Below are positions 8,740 through 18,704 of a DNA stretch of 39,594 nt, piece after piece (positions within the stretch are counted from its first letter, which is position 1; each line of letters begins with the position of its first letter). A program made the translations under genes and the position numbers. The notes below the pieces were generated by a model. That model ran no database searches. It was not told the origin of the DNA and saw only the letters and a list, made by a program, of their open reading frames with translations. The DNA is from Bacteroidales bacterium (lineage in GTDB: Bacteria; Bacteroidota; Bacteroidia; Bacteroidales; UBA932): the NCBI GenBank assembly GCA_030695165.1, contig JAUYTH010000166.1, positions 1-39,594 on the forward strand. The letters run 5' to 3'.

Positions 8740-10434
8740 ATGAAAAAGATTTTAACAACTATTCTTACGGCAGTTATTATTCTAGCTGCTCCCAACCGAG
8801 GAGATTCCTGCACGAACATTCTAGTAACAAAAGGGGCTTCAAAAGACGGCTCGGTTATGGTTACCTACTCTGCAGACTCACACCAGCTTTACGGAGAGCT
8901 CTACTTTAAAAAGGGGGCAAGCTTTGCACCCGGAACAATGTTAAAAATTTACGAATGGGATACAGGAAAGTATCTCGGGGAGATTCCTCAGGTCCCAAAA
9001 ACATACACAACGGTCGGAAATATGAACGAACACCAACTTATAATTGGTGAGACAACATACGGAGGTCTGGATCAACTGGTAGATACTACCGGGATTATGG
9101 ACTACGGCTCCCTCATCTATATTACTCTTCAGAGGGCCAAAACGGCCAGAGAGGCAATCAAGGTTATGACAGATTTAGTAAAGGAGTACGGATACTACTC
9201 TTCGGGAGAGTCTATCTCGATTGCAGACAAAGATGAGGTGTGGATCCTTGAGATTATTGGCAAGGGGACAAAGATTGTTAATGGAAAGAATGTCAATAAA
9301 GGGGCTGTTTGGGTAGCAATTAGAATCCCGGACGGCTATATATCTGCACACGCAAACCAGGCCAGGATTACAACATTCCCAAAAAATGACCCGGAAAATT
9401 GCCTCTACTCACCCGATGTAATCGCTTTTGCTCGTGAAAATGGTCTATACAAAGGTTCAGATAAGGATTTCAGCTTCTCCGACACATATGCTCCACTCTC
9501 TTTTGGAGGGATGAGAGGTTGTGAGGCCAGAGTATGGGCTGCATTTAACATCCTGGGTGGCGGTTTTATTGGAGATAAGCCATACACAGACTATCTGGAC
9601 TATGCAATGGGTCACAATGCAAAGAACAGGATGCCTCTATATATTAAACCAAAAGAGAAGGTTTCGGTTAAGATGGTTGCAGATGCTATGCGTGACCATT
9701 ATGAGGGTACAGAGCTGGATATGACTAAAGATATCGGAGCCGGTGGCCACGCTCTGCCATACAGATGGAGACCGATGTCGTTCTCTGTTGATGGAGAAAA
9801 ATATACAAACGAAAGGGCAATTGCCACTCAGCAGACAGGTTTCTGGTTTCTTGGCCAGGCAAGAAGTTGGCTTCCCGATGAGATAGGTGGAATTTTATGG
9901 TTTGGGGTTGACGATGCTGCAACATCTGCTCTCACACCAATATACTCGTCATCTGTAAGGGTTCCTGAGTGCTTCCGTGTAGGAAACGGCAATATGACAA
10001 CCTACTCTCCAACCTCTGCATTCTGGATCTTTAACAGAGTAACAAATTTTGCATATCTCAGATACGACCTCATAGCCCCGGAAGTAAAAAAGGCTGCTGA
10101 CAAACACGAACTTACCTCTCTGGATATAGTTCCTGCAATTGATGCTGCTGCCCTTGCAATCCTAAAAGAGTCTCCTGCGAAAGCACGTGAATTCCTTACC
10201 GACTTCTCGGTTAATACTGCTCAACAACTATTTAATAATTGGGTTGAACTGGACAGGTATCTGCTGGTGAAATTTATTGACGGAAACGTTAAGAAGGAGA
10301 ACTCACCTGGCTGTTTTATGGATAATGGAAGCGGAAGAGGTATTCCGGCATCTCCAACACAACCGGGTTACAGCGAAAGATGGAAAAGAGCCGTTAAAGA
10401 GGATGCCGGCGCCAGGCTTAAAGTAAAAGAGTAA
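8740..10434 (+). CDS. C69 (U34) family dipeptidase, secreted
   Basis: Signal peptide then SCTNILVTKGASKDGSVMVTYSADSH (N-terminal nucleophile Cys), typical C69 organisation with WHEL-like WILEIIGKG and GGMRGCEARVWAAF. Confidence 0.92.
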   Translation: MKKILTTILTAVIILAAPNRGDSCTNILVTKGASKDGSVMVTYSADSHQLYGELYFKKGASFAPGTMLKIYEWDTGKYLGEIPQVPKTYTTVGNMNEHQLIIGETTYGGLDQLVDTTGIMDYGSLIYITLQRAKTAREAIKVMTDLVKEYGYYSSGESISIADKDEVWILEIIGKGTKIVNGKNVNKGAVWVAIRIPDGYISAHANQARITTFPKNDPENCLYSPDVIAFARENGLYKGSDKDFSFSDTYAPLSFGGMRGCEARVWAAFNILGGGFIGDKPYTDYLDYAMGHNAKNRMPLYIKPKEKVSVKMVADAMRDHYEGTELDMTKDIGAGGHALPYRWRPMSFSVDGEKYTNERAIATQQTGFWFLGQARSWLPDEIGGILWFGVDDAATSALTPIYSSSVRVPECFRVGNGNMTTYSPTSAFWIFNRVTNFAYLRYDLIAPEVKKAADKHELTSLDIVPAIDAAALAILKESPAKAREFLTDFSVNTAQQLFNNWVELDRYLLVKFIDGNVKKENSPGCFMDNGSGRGIPASPTQPGYSERWKRAVKEDAGARLKVKE

Positions 10435-10457
10435 GAAATTATTATTTAGGCAGATAT

Positions 10458-11726
10458 CTATTTGCCTAGAGCAGGATTCTCCACCTTACCTATGAACAAC
10501 ACGGTACCGGTGGAGTTTTCTATTATTGTAAAGATGAAAGGCCTATCTGCGATAAACTCCTTCATTACAGGGGCAGATGTAACTCCGATTCCTATTGCAG
10601 TTACCGCTGCAGCTTCGCTTCCCTCTTCATTCACCTCTATGGCTGCCTTTTGGAGCACTCTGGTGATATATAACTTTTGGGCTCCTACATTTGCAATCTT
10701 TGTAAAGTTGGCCTCAGCAGGGTTGAACGATTTAGTCACACCCAATTTTTTGAGATAGCTATCCAGTTCTACTTTGTACTCAAACTTAAATTTGGGAATC
10801 TTAACAAAAACCTTAGACTCTGTAATGTTTCCAAGAACCGACACCCAAGTAGCAGGCTGCTTAAGTTCACTCGCCACTTCTGTTACCCTCTTTCCTGCCT
10901 GAGGCAGGATTAAAACCATACTAAAGGCTCCGTTTCCGTAAGGGAGTGTTAGTGCTTTGAAGCCGGTAGATTCAAAAAACCTGAAGGTGCCGGATAGAGA
11001 CATCATCTGTGCATTAACAGCCGCTTTGCCTTCGGGATAGAATGGTGCGGCAACTGTCTCAGATGGCTTAAAAGGGGTTTTCCAAGGAGCTTTAAAGTAG
11101 AGGGCGTTTATTAGAAACATAACCTCTTCCGGATTAATCTGGTCAATTATCTTATCTATAATTCCATTGGTTTTATCTGAGCACCATTTATTGATAATAC
11201 CTACAGATAAGGGACTTGCAAAGTCAAGAGACTCTATTGATGAATAGAAAAAGTCACTGTTCTTTTTCTTGAAATCAGCATAAACTAAAAGACTCTTATT
11301 ATGCCATATAGAGTTTGCTATCGAAAGCTTTACTTTTGAATCAGTAACAGGAAGTGTCTCTATCATTTTTTTAAAGAAGTGGTTTACCTCATCCTCGGAG
11401 ACTCCCTCCAGAGAGAGAAATCTTTGAATCTCATCTTTTGTAGAACCATCTGCCCCATTCCATACCATTCCCAAAGCGATATAGAGACTCAACGGCGAAA
11501 TGATAGTATTTGCACTTTTACCTGCAGCGAGCTCTTCTGTGGCGATATCAGAAAAGAGCTTTATAGAGTTAATGTTTCCACTTGTCACAACTTGTGTTTG
11601 GGCAGGGGTAAGAAGAATTGTTACAGGATCCTTCACTTCGTTTTTATCTGCATTGTTATCTGCACTCTTATTGCAAGAGAACATTAAAGCAGAAATAGAT
11701 AAAATGGCTAAAACAGGAGTTCTCAT
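10458..11726 (-). CDS. Serpin family protease inhibitor, predicted lipoprotein
   Basis: NIIISPLSLYIALGMVWNGADGSTKDEI, LINALYFKAPWKTPF, hinge VNEEGSEAAAVTAI, DRPFIFTIIENSTGTVLFIGKVENP; lipobox ALMFSCNK. Start placed at internal Met (11726), where the signal peptide begins. Confidence 0.92.
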   Translation of the reverse strand: MRTPVLAILSISALMFSCNKSADNNADKNEVKDPVTILLTPAQTQVVTSGNINSIKLFSDIATEELAAGKSANTIISPLSLYIALGMVWNGADGSTKDEIQRFLSLEGVSEDEVNHFFKKMIETLPVTDSKVKLSIANSIWHNKSLLVYADFKKKNSDFFYSSIESLDFASPLSVGIINKWCSDKTNGIIDKIIDQINPEEVMFLINALYFKAPWKTPFKPSETVAAPFYPEGKAAVNAQMMSLSGTFRFFESTGFKALTLPYGNGAFSMVLILPQAGKRVTEVASELKQPATWVSVLGNITESKVFVKIPKFKFEYKVELDSYLKKLGVTKSFNPAEANFTKIANVGAQKLYITRVLQKAAIEVNEEGSEAAAVTAIGIGVTSAPVMKEFIADRPFIFTIIENSTGTVLFIGKVENPALGK

Positions 11727-11808
11727 ATCTTTAAATGTTAATTTGACACCTATTCGCAATATAGTAAAAAAGAGGGTTTATACGAGTAAATATTTTATCT
11801 TATTTGAA

Positions 11809-11816
11809 TATCTTTG
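11809..11816 (+). promoter_or_regulatory. Candidate -7 element TATCTTTG upstream of glutaminase
   Basis: TAnnTTTG match inside the ORF-track 5' extension of glutaminase, favouring the start at 11861. Confidence 0.45.
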
Positions 11817-11860
11817 TTTTGAAATATTCAGATATCGGATTTAGGGATAAAAAGCTTCTA

Positions 11861-12775
11861 ATGATTTATAAAGAGGTTATCGAGAAAATATATAACTCCC
11901 TTCTGGAGTTTACCGGTGACGGGAGAGTGGCAGATTATATTCCGGCTCTTTCCAAAATAGATCCCAAATCATACGCCATATCCGTTTGCGACCTTGATGG
12001 AGGAGAGTTTTCCATAGGAGATAGCGATGTTAAGTTCACCATCCAGAGTATCTCCAAAGTTTTTGCGCTTTCAATGGTAAGCCGCTATCTGGGAGACAAA
12101 CTGTGGGAGCGTGTAGGCAGGGAGCCCTCTGGAACGGCCTTTAACTCGCTTATACAACTTGAGCAGGAGAGAGGCATACCGAGAAACCCTTTTATTAATT
12201 CAGGCGCATTGGTTGTCACCGATATGCTTATTGATCTCTACCCCAATCCAAAACAGGCAATCCTGGATTTTGTAAGAGAGATATGTGGCAACCAGGATAT
12301 CTGCTACAATGAAGAGGTTGCAAAATCGGAACTGGAGCACTCACACAGGAATGTTGCCCTGGCAAACTTTATGAAGAGTTTTGGAAATATCTCAAATGAA
12401 GTAGAGACAATTATTGATATCTATTGTAACCAGTGCAGCATAAGTATGAGCACTAAAGAGCTTGCCAACTCCTTCCTTTTTCTGGCCAACTCCGGGGTTA
12501 ATCCAATTACCGGACAAAAAGTTGTCGGCCCCAGAAGTGCAAAGAGGATGAATGCCCTTATGCTCACCTGTGGTCTGTACAATGAGTCGGGAGATTTTGC
12601 CTACAGGGTGGGATTGCCGGGAAAGAGCGGTGTCGGCGGAGGTGTCGTGGCGATTATCCCGGGGAGGCTTGCCATTGCGGTGTGGAGCCCGGAGCTTAAC
12701 AGTAACGGAAACTCTTACAGAGGTATAGCAACTCTGGAACAATTTACAACCGATATAGGAATTTCGGTATTTTAG
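11861..12775 (+). CDS. glsA: Glutaminase A
   Basis: GRVADYIPALSKIDPKSYAISVCDLDG, TIQSISKVFALSM, RNPFINSGALVV, GLPGKSGVGGGVVAIIPGRLAIAVWSP. Confidence 0.94.
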   Translation: MIYKEVIEKIYNSLLEFTGDGRVADYIPALSKIDPKSYAISVCDLDGGEFSIGDSDVKFTIQSISKVFALSMVSRYLGDKLWERVGREPSGTAFNSLIQLEQERGIPRNPFINSGALVVTDMLIDLYPNPKQAILDFVREICGNQDICYNEEVAKSELEHSHRNVALANFMKSFGNISNEVETIIDIYCNQCSISMSTKELANSFLFLANSGVNPITGQKVVGPRSAKRMNALMLTCGLYNESGDFAYRVGLPGKSGVGGGVVAIIPGRLAIAVWSPELNSNGNSYRGIATLEQFTTDIGISVF

Positions 12776-12815
12776 CAACTAAAAAGCGTTTAGATTCACC
12801 TTTAAAATAGAGATT

Positions 12816-15449
12816 ATGATAAAATGTTACTTAGTTTCGGCACTTCTGGTAATTAGCTCCATAATCAACGCAGGGGCTCAGAGTAAAACCGGCAACAGAA
12901 AAGGAGAGAGGTCAAAAAATGCCGCATCAGAGATGGCTGCAAAAAAGCAGATGACAATAGAAGATGTAGTAAAATGGAGTAGAATAACAGAGAGGGAGAT
13001 ATCTCCAAACGGATCTTATGTCGCCGTTAAACTGGAGCCCTGGAAGGGAAGTTCTACAATTAAGCTTTATAACAATAAGGGCGTCGAACTCTTTTCGGCA
13101 GACTCCTCCTGGTCAGTCTCATTTGACTCAAAGTCACAATATCTTCTCTATAAGAGGGGCACGGTCAAGAAGAGCTCTCTTAATATATATCTCATTGAAG
13201 ATAGAAGAGAGAGGGTCGTAGAAAATGTTAAAACCTTTGTTATGCCCGAGGGGTGGGATGGTTTTGTGGTTTACCACAAAACAGATTCGTCCCTTGTTCT
13301 TGAAAGTATGAGTGCAGGAATGTCAGTTCTTGCGGGCAAAGCGTCAGATTATAAACTCTCTAAAGAGGGAAGTGTTATTCTCTTCTTAAACGGAGCAGAT
13401 TTGTTGCTCCGGTCACTGGGGAAAGAGCGTGCAGATACCATATGGAGTGGCAAACAGAAGGTCTCAAAAATTGCTCTCAGCGATAATGGCAGGAAGATAT
13501 CTTTTTTATCTTCTGGCAAGCTCTATGTTAAGGAGGGAGATTCGCAGGTTAAGGAGATAGCCGGCGGAGTTTCAGATCAAAGAGATCTCTTTTTCTCTCC
13601 CGACGGATCCAGACTATACTATGGAGTTGCACCTGTTGCCAGAGTCAGGGACACTACCATTGCAAAGGATGACTTCCCGGTGGTACACATATGGAACTGG
13701 AAGGAGGGTAAGCAGTTTACTCAACAGGTTGTAGACAAAAAGAACGAATCCAAAAAGAGCGATCTTCACGTTTTTACTTTTGAGAAGGGAGACTCTTTTA
13801 AAATTTCCAACGATTACCTGACCGAAACTATACTGATAGATAAAGGAAACTCTTCGCTGGTAATCGGGATTTCAGATCATAGATATCTTATGGAGCAGAT
13901 GTGGAATGGAAGAGATAGAAAAGATATCTACATAATTAACACTTTTCTCGAGAGAGCGGCTCTGGTCAAGGAGGGTGCAGATGGGTCGGTTAAAGTTTCG
14001 CCTGGAGGAAAATATATCTATTGGTATAGCGCTCCGGACAGCTCGTGGTTTACCTGTTCTACTACTACATTTGAGGTAAAAAGGGTAACCACCCCCTCTA
14101 CAGTAATAGCATATGATCAGGAGAATGATGTGCCGGATTGGCCATCTTCATACTCAATTTCCGGATGGAGCAGAGGAGACAGGTATATCCTTGTAAATGA
14201 CCGCTATGATATTTGGATAGTTGATCCTCAGGCAAAAGAGAAGCCGGTAAACCTAACACTTGACGGAAGGGCAAAAAAGATCACCTACAGATACCGGAGC
14301 AGTGGAGGAGATTCAGATTCGCTGGATCTTTCTCAAATGCTTCTATTGACAGGGCTTAGTAATTTAACAAAAACAGATGGATACTACTCCATAACCTGGG
14401 GAGAGCACAGGGAGCCTCAATTGTTGTACTCGGGTAATTTTATGCTGTCACCACCGGTAAAGGCCAAAAAAAGTGACAGCTATATCTTCACAAAAGAGAG
14501 CTTTACGGAGTTCCCGGATATTCACTATTCCGATGGTAACTTTAAAAAACCTATAAGAGTTACAGATGCCAATCCTCAACAGAAGACCTTTATCTGGGGA
14601 ACAGCAGAGCTTGTTAAGTGGACTTCCTATGACGGAGTGGAACTGGAGGGGGTGATCTATAAACCGGAGAACTTTGATCCTACAAAAAAATATCCGATGA
14701 TTGTAAATTTCTATGATAAAAACTCCTCCGCCCTATATTCGCACAGAGTTCCGGAACCTCACCGCTCTACGATAGATTACCATCTTTATACCAGTAACGG
14801 GTATGTTATTTTTAATCCGGATGTTGTTTATAGAGAGGGATATCCCGGAGAGAGTGCATTCAATGCCGTGATGCCGGGAATCTCTGCTATTGTCAATATG
14901 GGCTTTGTAGATCCAAAAAGGATAGGTGCCCAGGGACATAGCTGGGGTGGATATCAGGTTGCCTATCTTGCAACAAGAACCACTCTCTTTGCTGCAATTG
15001 AGTCCGGAGCACCTGTAGTGAATATGTTTAGTGCCTATGGAGGGATACGCTGGGGTACAGGGTTAAACAGATCTTTCCAGTATGAGCATCAGCAGAGCAG
15101 AATAGGGAAAACCCCTTGGGAATCACCTTTAAGGTATATGGAGAATTCGCCGCTCTTTACAATGGACAAGGTAACAACACCAATTCTCATAATGCACAAC
15201 GATATGGATGGGCACGTGCCCTGGTATCAGGGAATAGAGTATTTTGTTGCACTCAAAAGGCTTCAAAAACCAGTGTGGTTGCTAAACTACACCGGGGAGA
15301 TTCACTGGCCACAAAAGATGAGTAATAAAGTTGACTTTCAGATAAGGATGATGCAGTTTTTTAACCACTATCTAAAAGGGGAGGCAATGCCAAAATGGAT
15401 GGCTCCGGGACTCTCGGCAATCGATCTTGATTATGAGACAGGGTATTGA
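12816..15449 (+). CDS. S9 family (prolyl oligopeptidase/DPP-like) serine peptidase
   Basis: Signal peptide, beta-propeller-like N-terminal region, C-terminal GAQGHSWGGYQVAYLATRT nucleophile elbow, HNDMDGHVPWYQGIEYFVALKR, GEIHWP. Confidence 0.92.
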   Translation: MIKCYLVSALLVISSIINAGAQSKTGNRKGERSKNAASEMAAKKQMTIEDVVKWSRITEREISPNGSYVAVKLEPWKGSSTIKLYNNKGVELFSADSSWSVSFDSKSQYLLYKRGTVKKSSLNIYLIEDRRERVVENVKTFVMPEGWDGFVVYHKTDSSLVLESMSAGMSVLAGKASDYKLSKEGSVILFLNGADLLLRSLGKERADTIWSGKQKVSKIALSDNGRKISFLSSGKLYVKEGDSQVKEIAGGVSDQRDLFFSPDGSRLYYGVAPVARVRDTTIAKDDFPVVHIWNWKEGKQFTQQVVDKKNESKKSDLHVFTFEKGDSFKISNDYLTETILIDKGNSSLVIGISDHRYLMEQMWNGRDRKDIYIINTFLERAALVKEGADGSVKVSPGGKYIYWYSAPDSSWFTCSTTTFEVKRVTTPSTVIAYDQENDVPDWPSSYSISGWSRGDRYILVNDRYDIWIVDPQAKEKPVNLTLDGRAKKITYRYRSSGGDSDSLDLSQMLLLTGLSNLTKTDGYYSITWGEHREPQLLYSGNFMLSPPVKAKKSDSYIFTKESFTEFPDIHYSDGNFKKPIRVTDANPQQKTFIWGTAELVKWTSYDGVELEGVIYKPENFDPTKKYPMIVNFYDKNSSALYSHRVPEPHRSTIDYHLYTSNGYVIFNPDVVYREGYPGESAFNAVMPGISAIVNMGFVDPKRIGAQGHSWGGYQVAYLATRTTLFAAIESGAPVVNMFSAYGGIRWGTGLNRSFQYEHQQSRIGKTPWESPLRYMENSPLFTMDKVTTPILIMHNDMDGHVPWYQGIEYFVALKRLQKPVWLLNYTGEIHWPQKMSNKVDFQIRMMQFFNHYLKGEAMPKWMAPGLSAIDLDYETGY

Positions 15450-15504
15450 TTGATACATAGTAATTTTTTATTCTGTTAAGGATTGAAATATTGCTCCGTT
15501 TAGT

Positions 15505-15512
15505 TAACTTTG
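15505..15512 (+). promoter_or_regulatory. Candidate -7 element TAACTTTG for the nrf operon
   Basis: TAnnTTTG match with a TTG (15483-15485) 19 nt upstream; nrfH ATG at 15539. Confidence 0.45.
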
Positions 15513-15538
15513 TTTTAATGACAGATTAAACTTAGCCT

Positions 15539-16108
15539 ATGGAAAAAATATTTCCCCGGCGGCTTGTAATTCCTACCATTGTCCTTTGTGGAGCTGTGGT
15601 AGGAATTTTTTTATATCTGCTCTATATCTCCAGGGTGGCATCCTACCTCAGTGACGACCCGTCGGCCTGTGTAAATTGTCATATAATGGCCCCATACTAC
15701 CAATCGTGGCAAAAGAGCTCCCACCAGCCCTGGACAACCTGTAATGACTGTCACGTTCCTCAGGACAACATTATCAAAGGGTACTCATTTAAAGCAAAAG
15801 ACGGACTATATCACGCCGCAATCTTCACTCTAAGAATGGAGCCACAGGTTATCCGCCCTCGGGCAGAGAGCTACGGCGCTATTATGGATAATTGCATTCG
15901 ATGTCATACTCAGCTTAACACAGAGTTTGTAAAGACTGGGATGGTTAAATACAGACAAGTTGAAAAGGGAGAGGCAAGAGCCTGTTGGGATTGTCACAGA
16001 GAGGTGCCTCACGGGAGGATATCAAACCTGGCGATGAGCCCCAATGCAATAGTACCCCTCCCGGAATCACCTGTTCCCGACTGGCTTAAAAAAATAATGA
16101 AGAGATAA
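15539..16108 (+). CDS. nrfH: Cytochrome c nitrite reductase small subunit NrfH (tetraheme quinol dehydrogenase)
   Basis: N-terminal TM anchor and four CxxCH motifs: CVNCH, CNDCH, CIRCH, CWDCH. Confidence 0.95.
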   Translation: MEKIFPRRLVIPTIVLCGAVVGIFLYLLYISRVASYLSDDPSACVNCHIMAPYYQSWQKSSHQPWTTCNDCHVPQDNIIKGYSFKAKDGLYHAAIFTLRMEPQVIRPRAESYGAIMDNCIRCHTQLNTEFVKTGMVKYRQVEKGEARACWDCHREVPHGRISNLAMSPNAIVPLPESPVPDWLKKIMKR

Positions 16109-16119
16109 AAGATAACTCT

Positions 16120-17610
16120 ATGAAACTTAAACTATTCTTCGAAAAACACAGGGTTGCTCTAATGTGGACCCTGTTCGCAGGAACAATTGTGGTTGTTTTT
16201 TTGCTCGGCCTTTTGGCCGCCTCTGTAACTGAAAGAAGAGCAGAGATTGCGACTCTTTTTAATAATAAAAGAGTTGAGATAAAAGGTATAGAGTCCAGAA
16301 GTGAGATTTGGGGAGAGAACTATCCCAGAGAGTATGAGACCTGGGAAAAGACTAAGGAGATGGATTTCGAGAGCAAACATAACGGTAATAGCGTGGTTGA
16401 CCTCTTGGAGCAGAGGCCGGATATGGTTGTGCTTTGGGCCGGATATGCCTTCTCCCGGGACTACAGCGCCCCGAGAGGACACTCATATGCTGTTGAGGAC
16501 GTGGTTAAAACTCTGCGAACAGGAGCTCCTGTAACAGAGGATAAAAACCTACAACCCTCAACTTGCTGGGCCTGCAAAAGCCCGGATGTGCCAAGATTGA
16601 TGGCAGAGGTGGGAATTGAGAAGTTTTACTCATCAAAATGGTCTCACTTCGGCAACGAGGTTGTCAACTCTATCGGCTGTGCAGATTGCCATAATCCGGA
16701 GAATATGAATATTGCAATCTCCCGCCCTGCTCTTGCCGAGGCTTTTGAGAGAGTCGGGAAAGATATAGGAGTGAGCACCATTCAGGAGAGACGCTCATTG
16801 GCCTGTGCACAGTGCCACGTGGAGTACCACTTTAAAGGGGATGGCAAATACCTCACATTCCCTTGGGACAAGGGTATGAGCGTAGAGCAGATTGAGAGCT
16901 ATTACGATGAGATTGGATTCACAGACTGGGTTCACACCCTTAGCAAAGCCCCAATGTTAAAGGCTCAGCATCCGGACTATGAGATATTTATGGCTGGACC
17001 TCACGCCCAGAGGGGACTCTCCTGCGCAGACTGCCATATGCCATACAAGTCGGACGGTGCAATCAAATATAGTGACCACCACGTAACGTCGCCTTTGCTA
17101 AACATAGACCGTACCTGCCAGACCTGCCACCGTGACAGTAAAGAGAATCTTATAAAGTATGTTTATGAATATCAGGATAAAATACTAGAAACCAGAGACC
17201 GGGTAGAGAAGGAGCTTGTAAAATCTCATATTGCCGCAAAGTTTGCCTGGGATAACGGAGCCTCTCAAAAACAGATGGAGCCGGTTCTTAAGCTTATAAG
17301 GGCAGCACAATGGCGGTGGGACTTTGCAGTTGCCTCACACGGAGCCGCTTTTCACGCCCCGGTAGAGACTCAGAGAATTCTTGCCCATAGTCTGGACAAG
17401 AGCTATCAGGCACAACTGGAGACAATCAAAGTTCTTGCTTCGTTGGGTGTCAAGGATGAGATTCCTGCTCCCGATATCTCTACAAAGGAGAGAGCTCAGC
17501 AATACATTGGGCTCGATATGTCTAAACTTCGCAGCGAGAAAGATGAATTTATGACAACAACAGTACCGCAATGGCTGGTGAAGGCAAGAGAAAACGGACG
17601 ACTGCTATAG
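16120..17610 (+). CDS. nrfA: Ammonia-forming cytochrome c nitrite reductase NrfA
   Basis: Catalytic CWACK plus CADCH, CAQCH, CADCH, CQTCH (five hemes). Confidence 0.96.
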   Translation: MKLKLFFEKHRVALMWTLFAGTIVVVFLLGLLAASVTERRAEIATLFNNKRVEIKGIESRSEIWGENYPREYETWEKTKEMDFESKHNGNSVVDLLEQRPDMVVLWAGYAFSRDYSAPRGHSYAVEDVVKTLRTGAPVTEDKNLQPSTCWACKSPDVPRLMAEVGIEKFYSSKWSHFGNEVVNSIGCADCHNPENMNIAISRPALAEAFERVGKDIGVSTIQERRSLACAQCHVEYHFKGDGKYLTFPWDKGMSVEQIESYYDEIGFTDWVHTLSKAPMLKAQHPDYEIFMAGPHAQRGLSCADCHMPYKSDGAIKYSDHHVTSPLLNIDRTCQTCHRDSKENLIKYVYEYQDKILETRDRVEKELVKSHIAAKFAWDNGASQKQMEPVLKLIRAAQWRWDFAVASHGAAFHAPVETQRILAHSLDKSYQAQLETIKVLASLGVKDEIPAPDISTKERAQQYIGLDMSKLRSEKDEFMTTTVPQWLVKARENGRLL

Positions 17611-18704
17611 AGGAGGCTGTTGTAGCAACAGCCGTTGTTACTGCCGGTTTTGCCCTCCAATTCACATTAGGCTCTTTTGACAAGGCCTTTCTGGCATTTC
17701 CCGTTAATATAATCGCTCTGGCTGCTCTGGCTACTCTCCTCTTTATTAAGCAGGGCAGGCTGCTAACCCGGCTCTCATCCGGCTCTCTGTCGGTTATACT
17801 CTTGACACTTGTATTATTTAGCACTCTTTATATGGGTCTTGTTCCGGGTAATAAGACAAAGATCTCCTGGCCCTTTGTTCTAATCTATCTGATGACCCTC
17901 ATAAATATAACTGCTGTAATCTCGGTACATCTTAAGAGCTTCTCAAAAAGGAGTATCCCATTTCTCTTAAATCATTTGGGAGTTTTAATACTTCTTTATG
18001 CTGCAGGTTTAGGATCTGCAGATAAGTCAAGGTATTTTATGAGAGTGAATGAGGGGGAGGTTGAGTGGAGAGCAGAACAATCGGGATTTGGTGCCCGGGA
18101 GGGTCTTACAGAGCTGCCTATTGCTATTAGTTTAAAAAATTTTGAAATCGAAGAGTACCCTCCCAAGCTGGCAATAATCGAGAGAGCAACGGGTGAGGCG
18201 CTTCCTAAAGGTAGACCTCTGCTTTTTCCTGCAGAGTTGAACAATTTTGCTCAAATAGAGGGGTGGAGTATCAAGGTAGACACTTTAAAATATCTGCCCC
18301 GCTTCGCCCCCTCGGCATATGTATTGGTAACATCTCAAGGTACCAACGACACTCTGCGAGGATGGGTTAGCTGCGGGAACCATTTTCAGCGGCATAAAAC
18401 ACTGGATATTAATGAAAATCTTTGCGTTGCTATGACTTTTCCCGAGCCTAAAGCATATAGTTCAGATGTTATCGTATATACACGCAGCGGTAAAGAGAGG
18501 GGTGGAATTATTATGGTAAACTCCCCGCTCACAGTAGGGAGCTGGAAAATCTACCAGCACTCATACGATACGCAAAAGGGAAGAGATTCTCAGTGGTCCC
18601 GTTTTGAATTGGTCTATGATCCTTGGTTTATCCCTGCTTTAATCGGGATTATTATGATGATTGCCGGAGCTATTACCCTCTTTTGGAAAGGAGGTGCCAG
18701 ATGA
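17571..18704 (+). CDS. ResB/CcsB-like system II cytochrome c biogenesis protein
   Basis: Hydrophobic N-terminal segments, large soluble domain with SWKIYQHSYDTQKGRDSQWSRFELVYDP and a C-terminal TM; directly followed by ccsA. Confidence 0.82.
   Translation: MAGEGKRKRTTAIEEAVVATAVVTAGFALQFTLGSFDKAFLAFPVNIIALAALATLLFIKQGRLLTRLSSGSLSVILLTLVLFSTLYMGLVPGNKTKISWPFVLIYLMTLINITAVISVHLKSFSKRSIPFLLNHLGVLILLYAAGLGSADKSRYFMRVNEGEVEWRAEQSGFGAREGLTELPIAISLKNFEIEEYPPKLAIIERATGEALPKGRPLLFPAELNNFAQIEGWSIKVDTLKYLPRFAPSAYVLVTSQGTNDTLRGWVSCGNHFQRHKTLDINENLCVAMTFPEPKAYSSDVIVYTRSGKERGGIIMVNSPLTVGSWKIYQHSYDTQKGRDSQWSRFELVYDPWFIPALIGIIMMIAGAITLFWKGGAR

Noticed and set aside
11804-11860. N-terminal extension MNIFVLKYSDIGFRDKKLL of glutaminase
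   Set aside because: Includes a TATCTTTG promoter-like element at 11809-11816; the family N-terminus begins at the Met at 11861.
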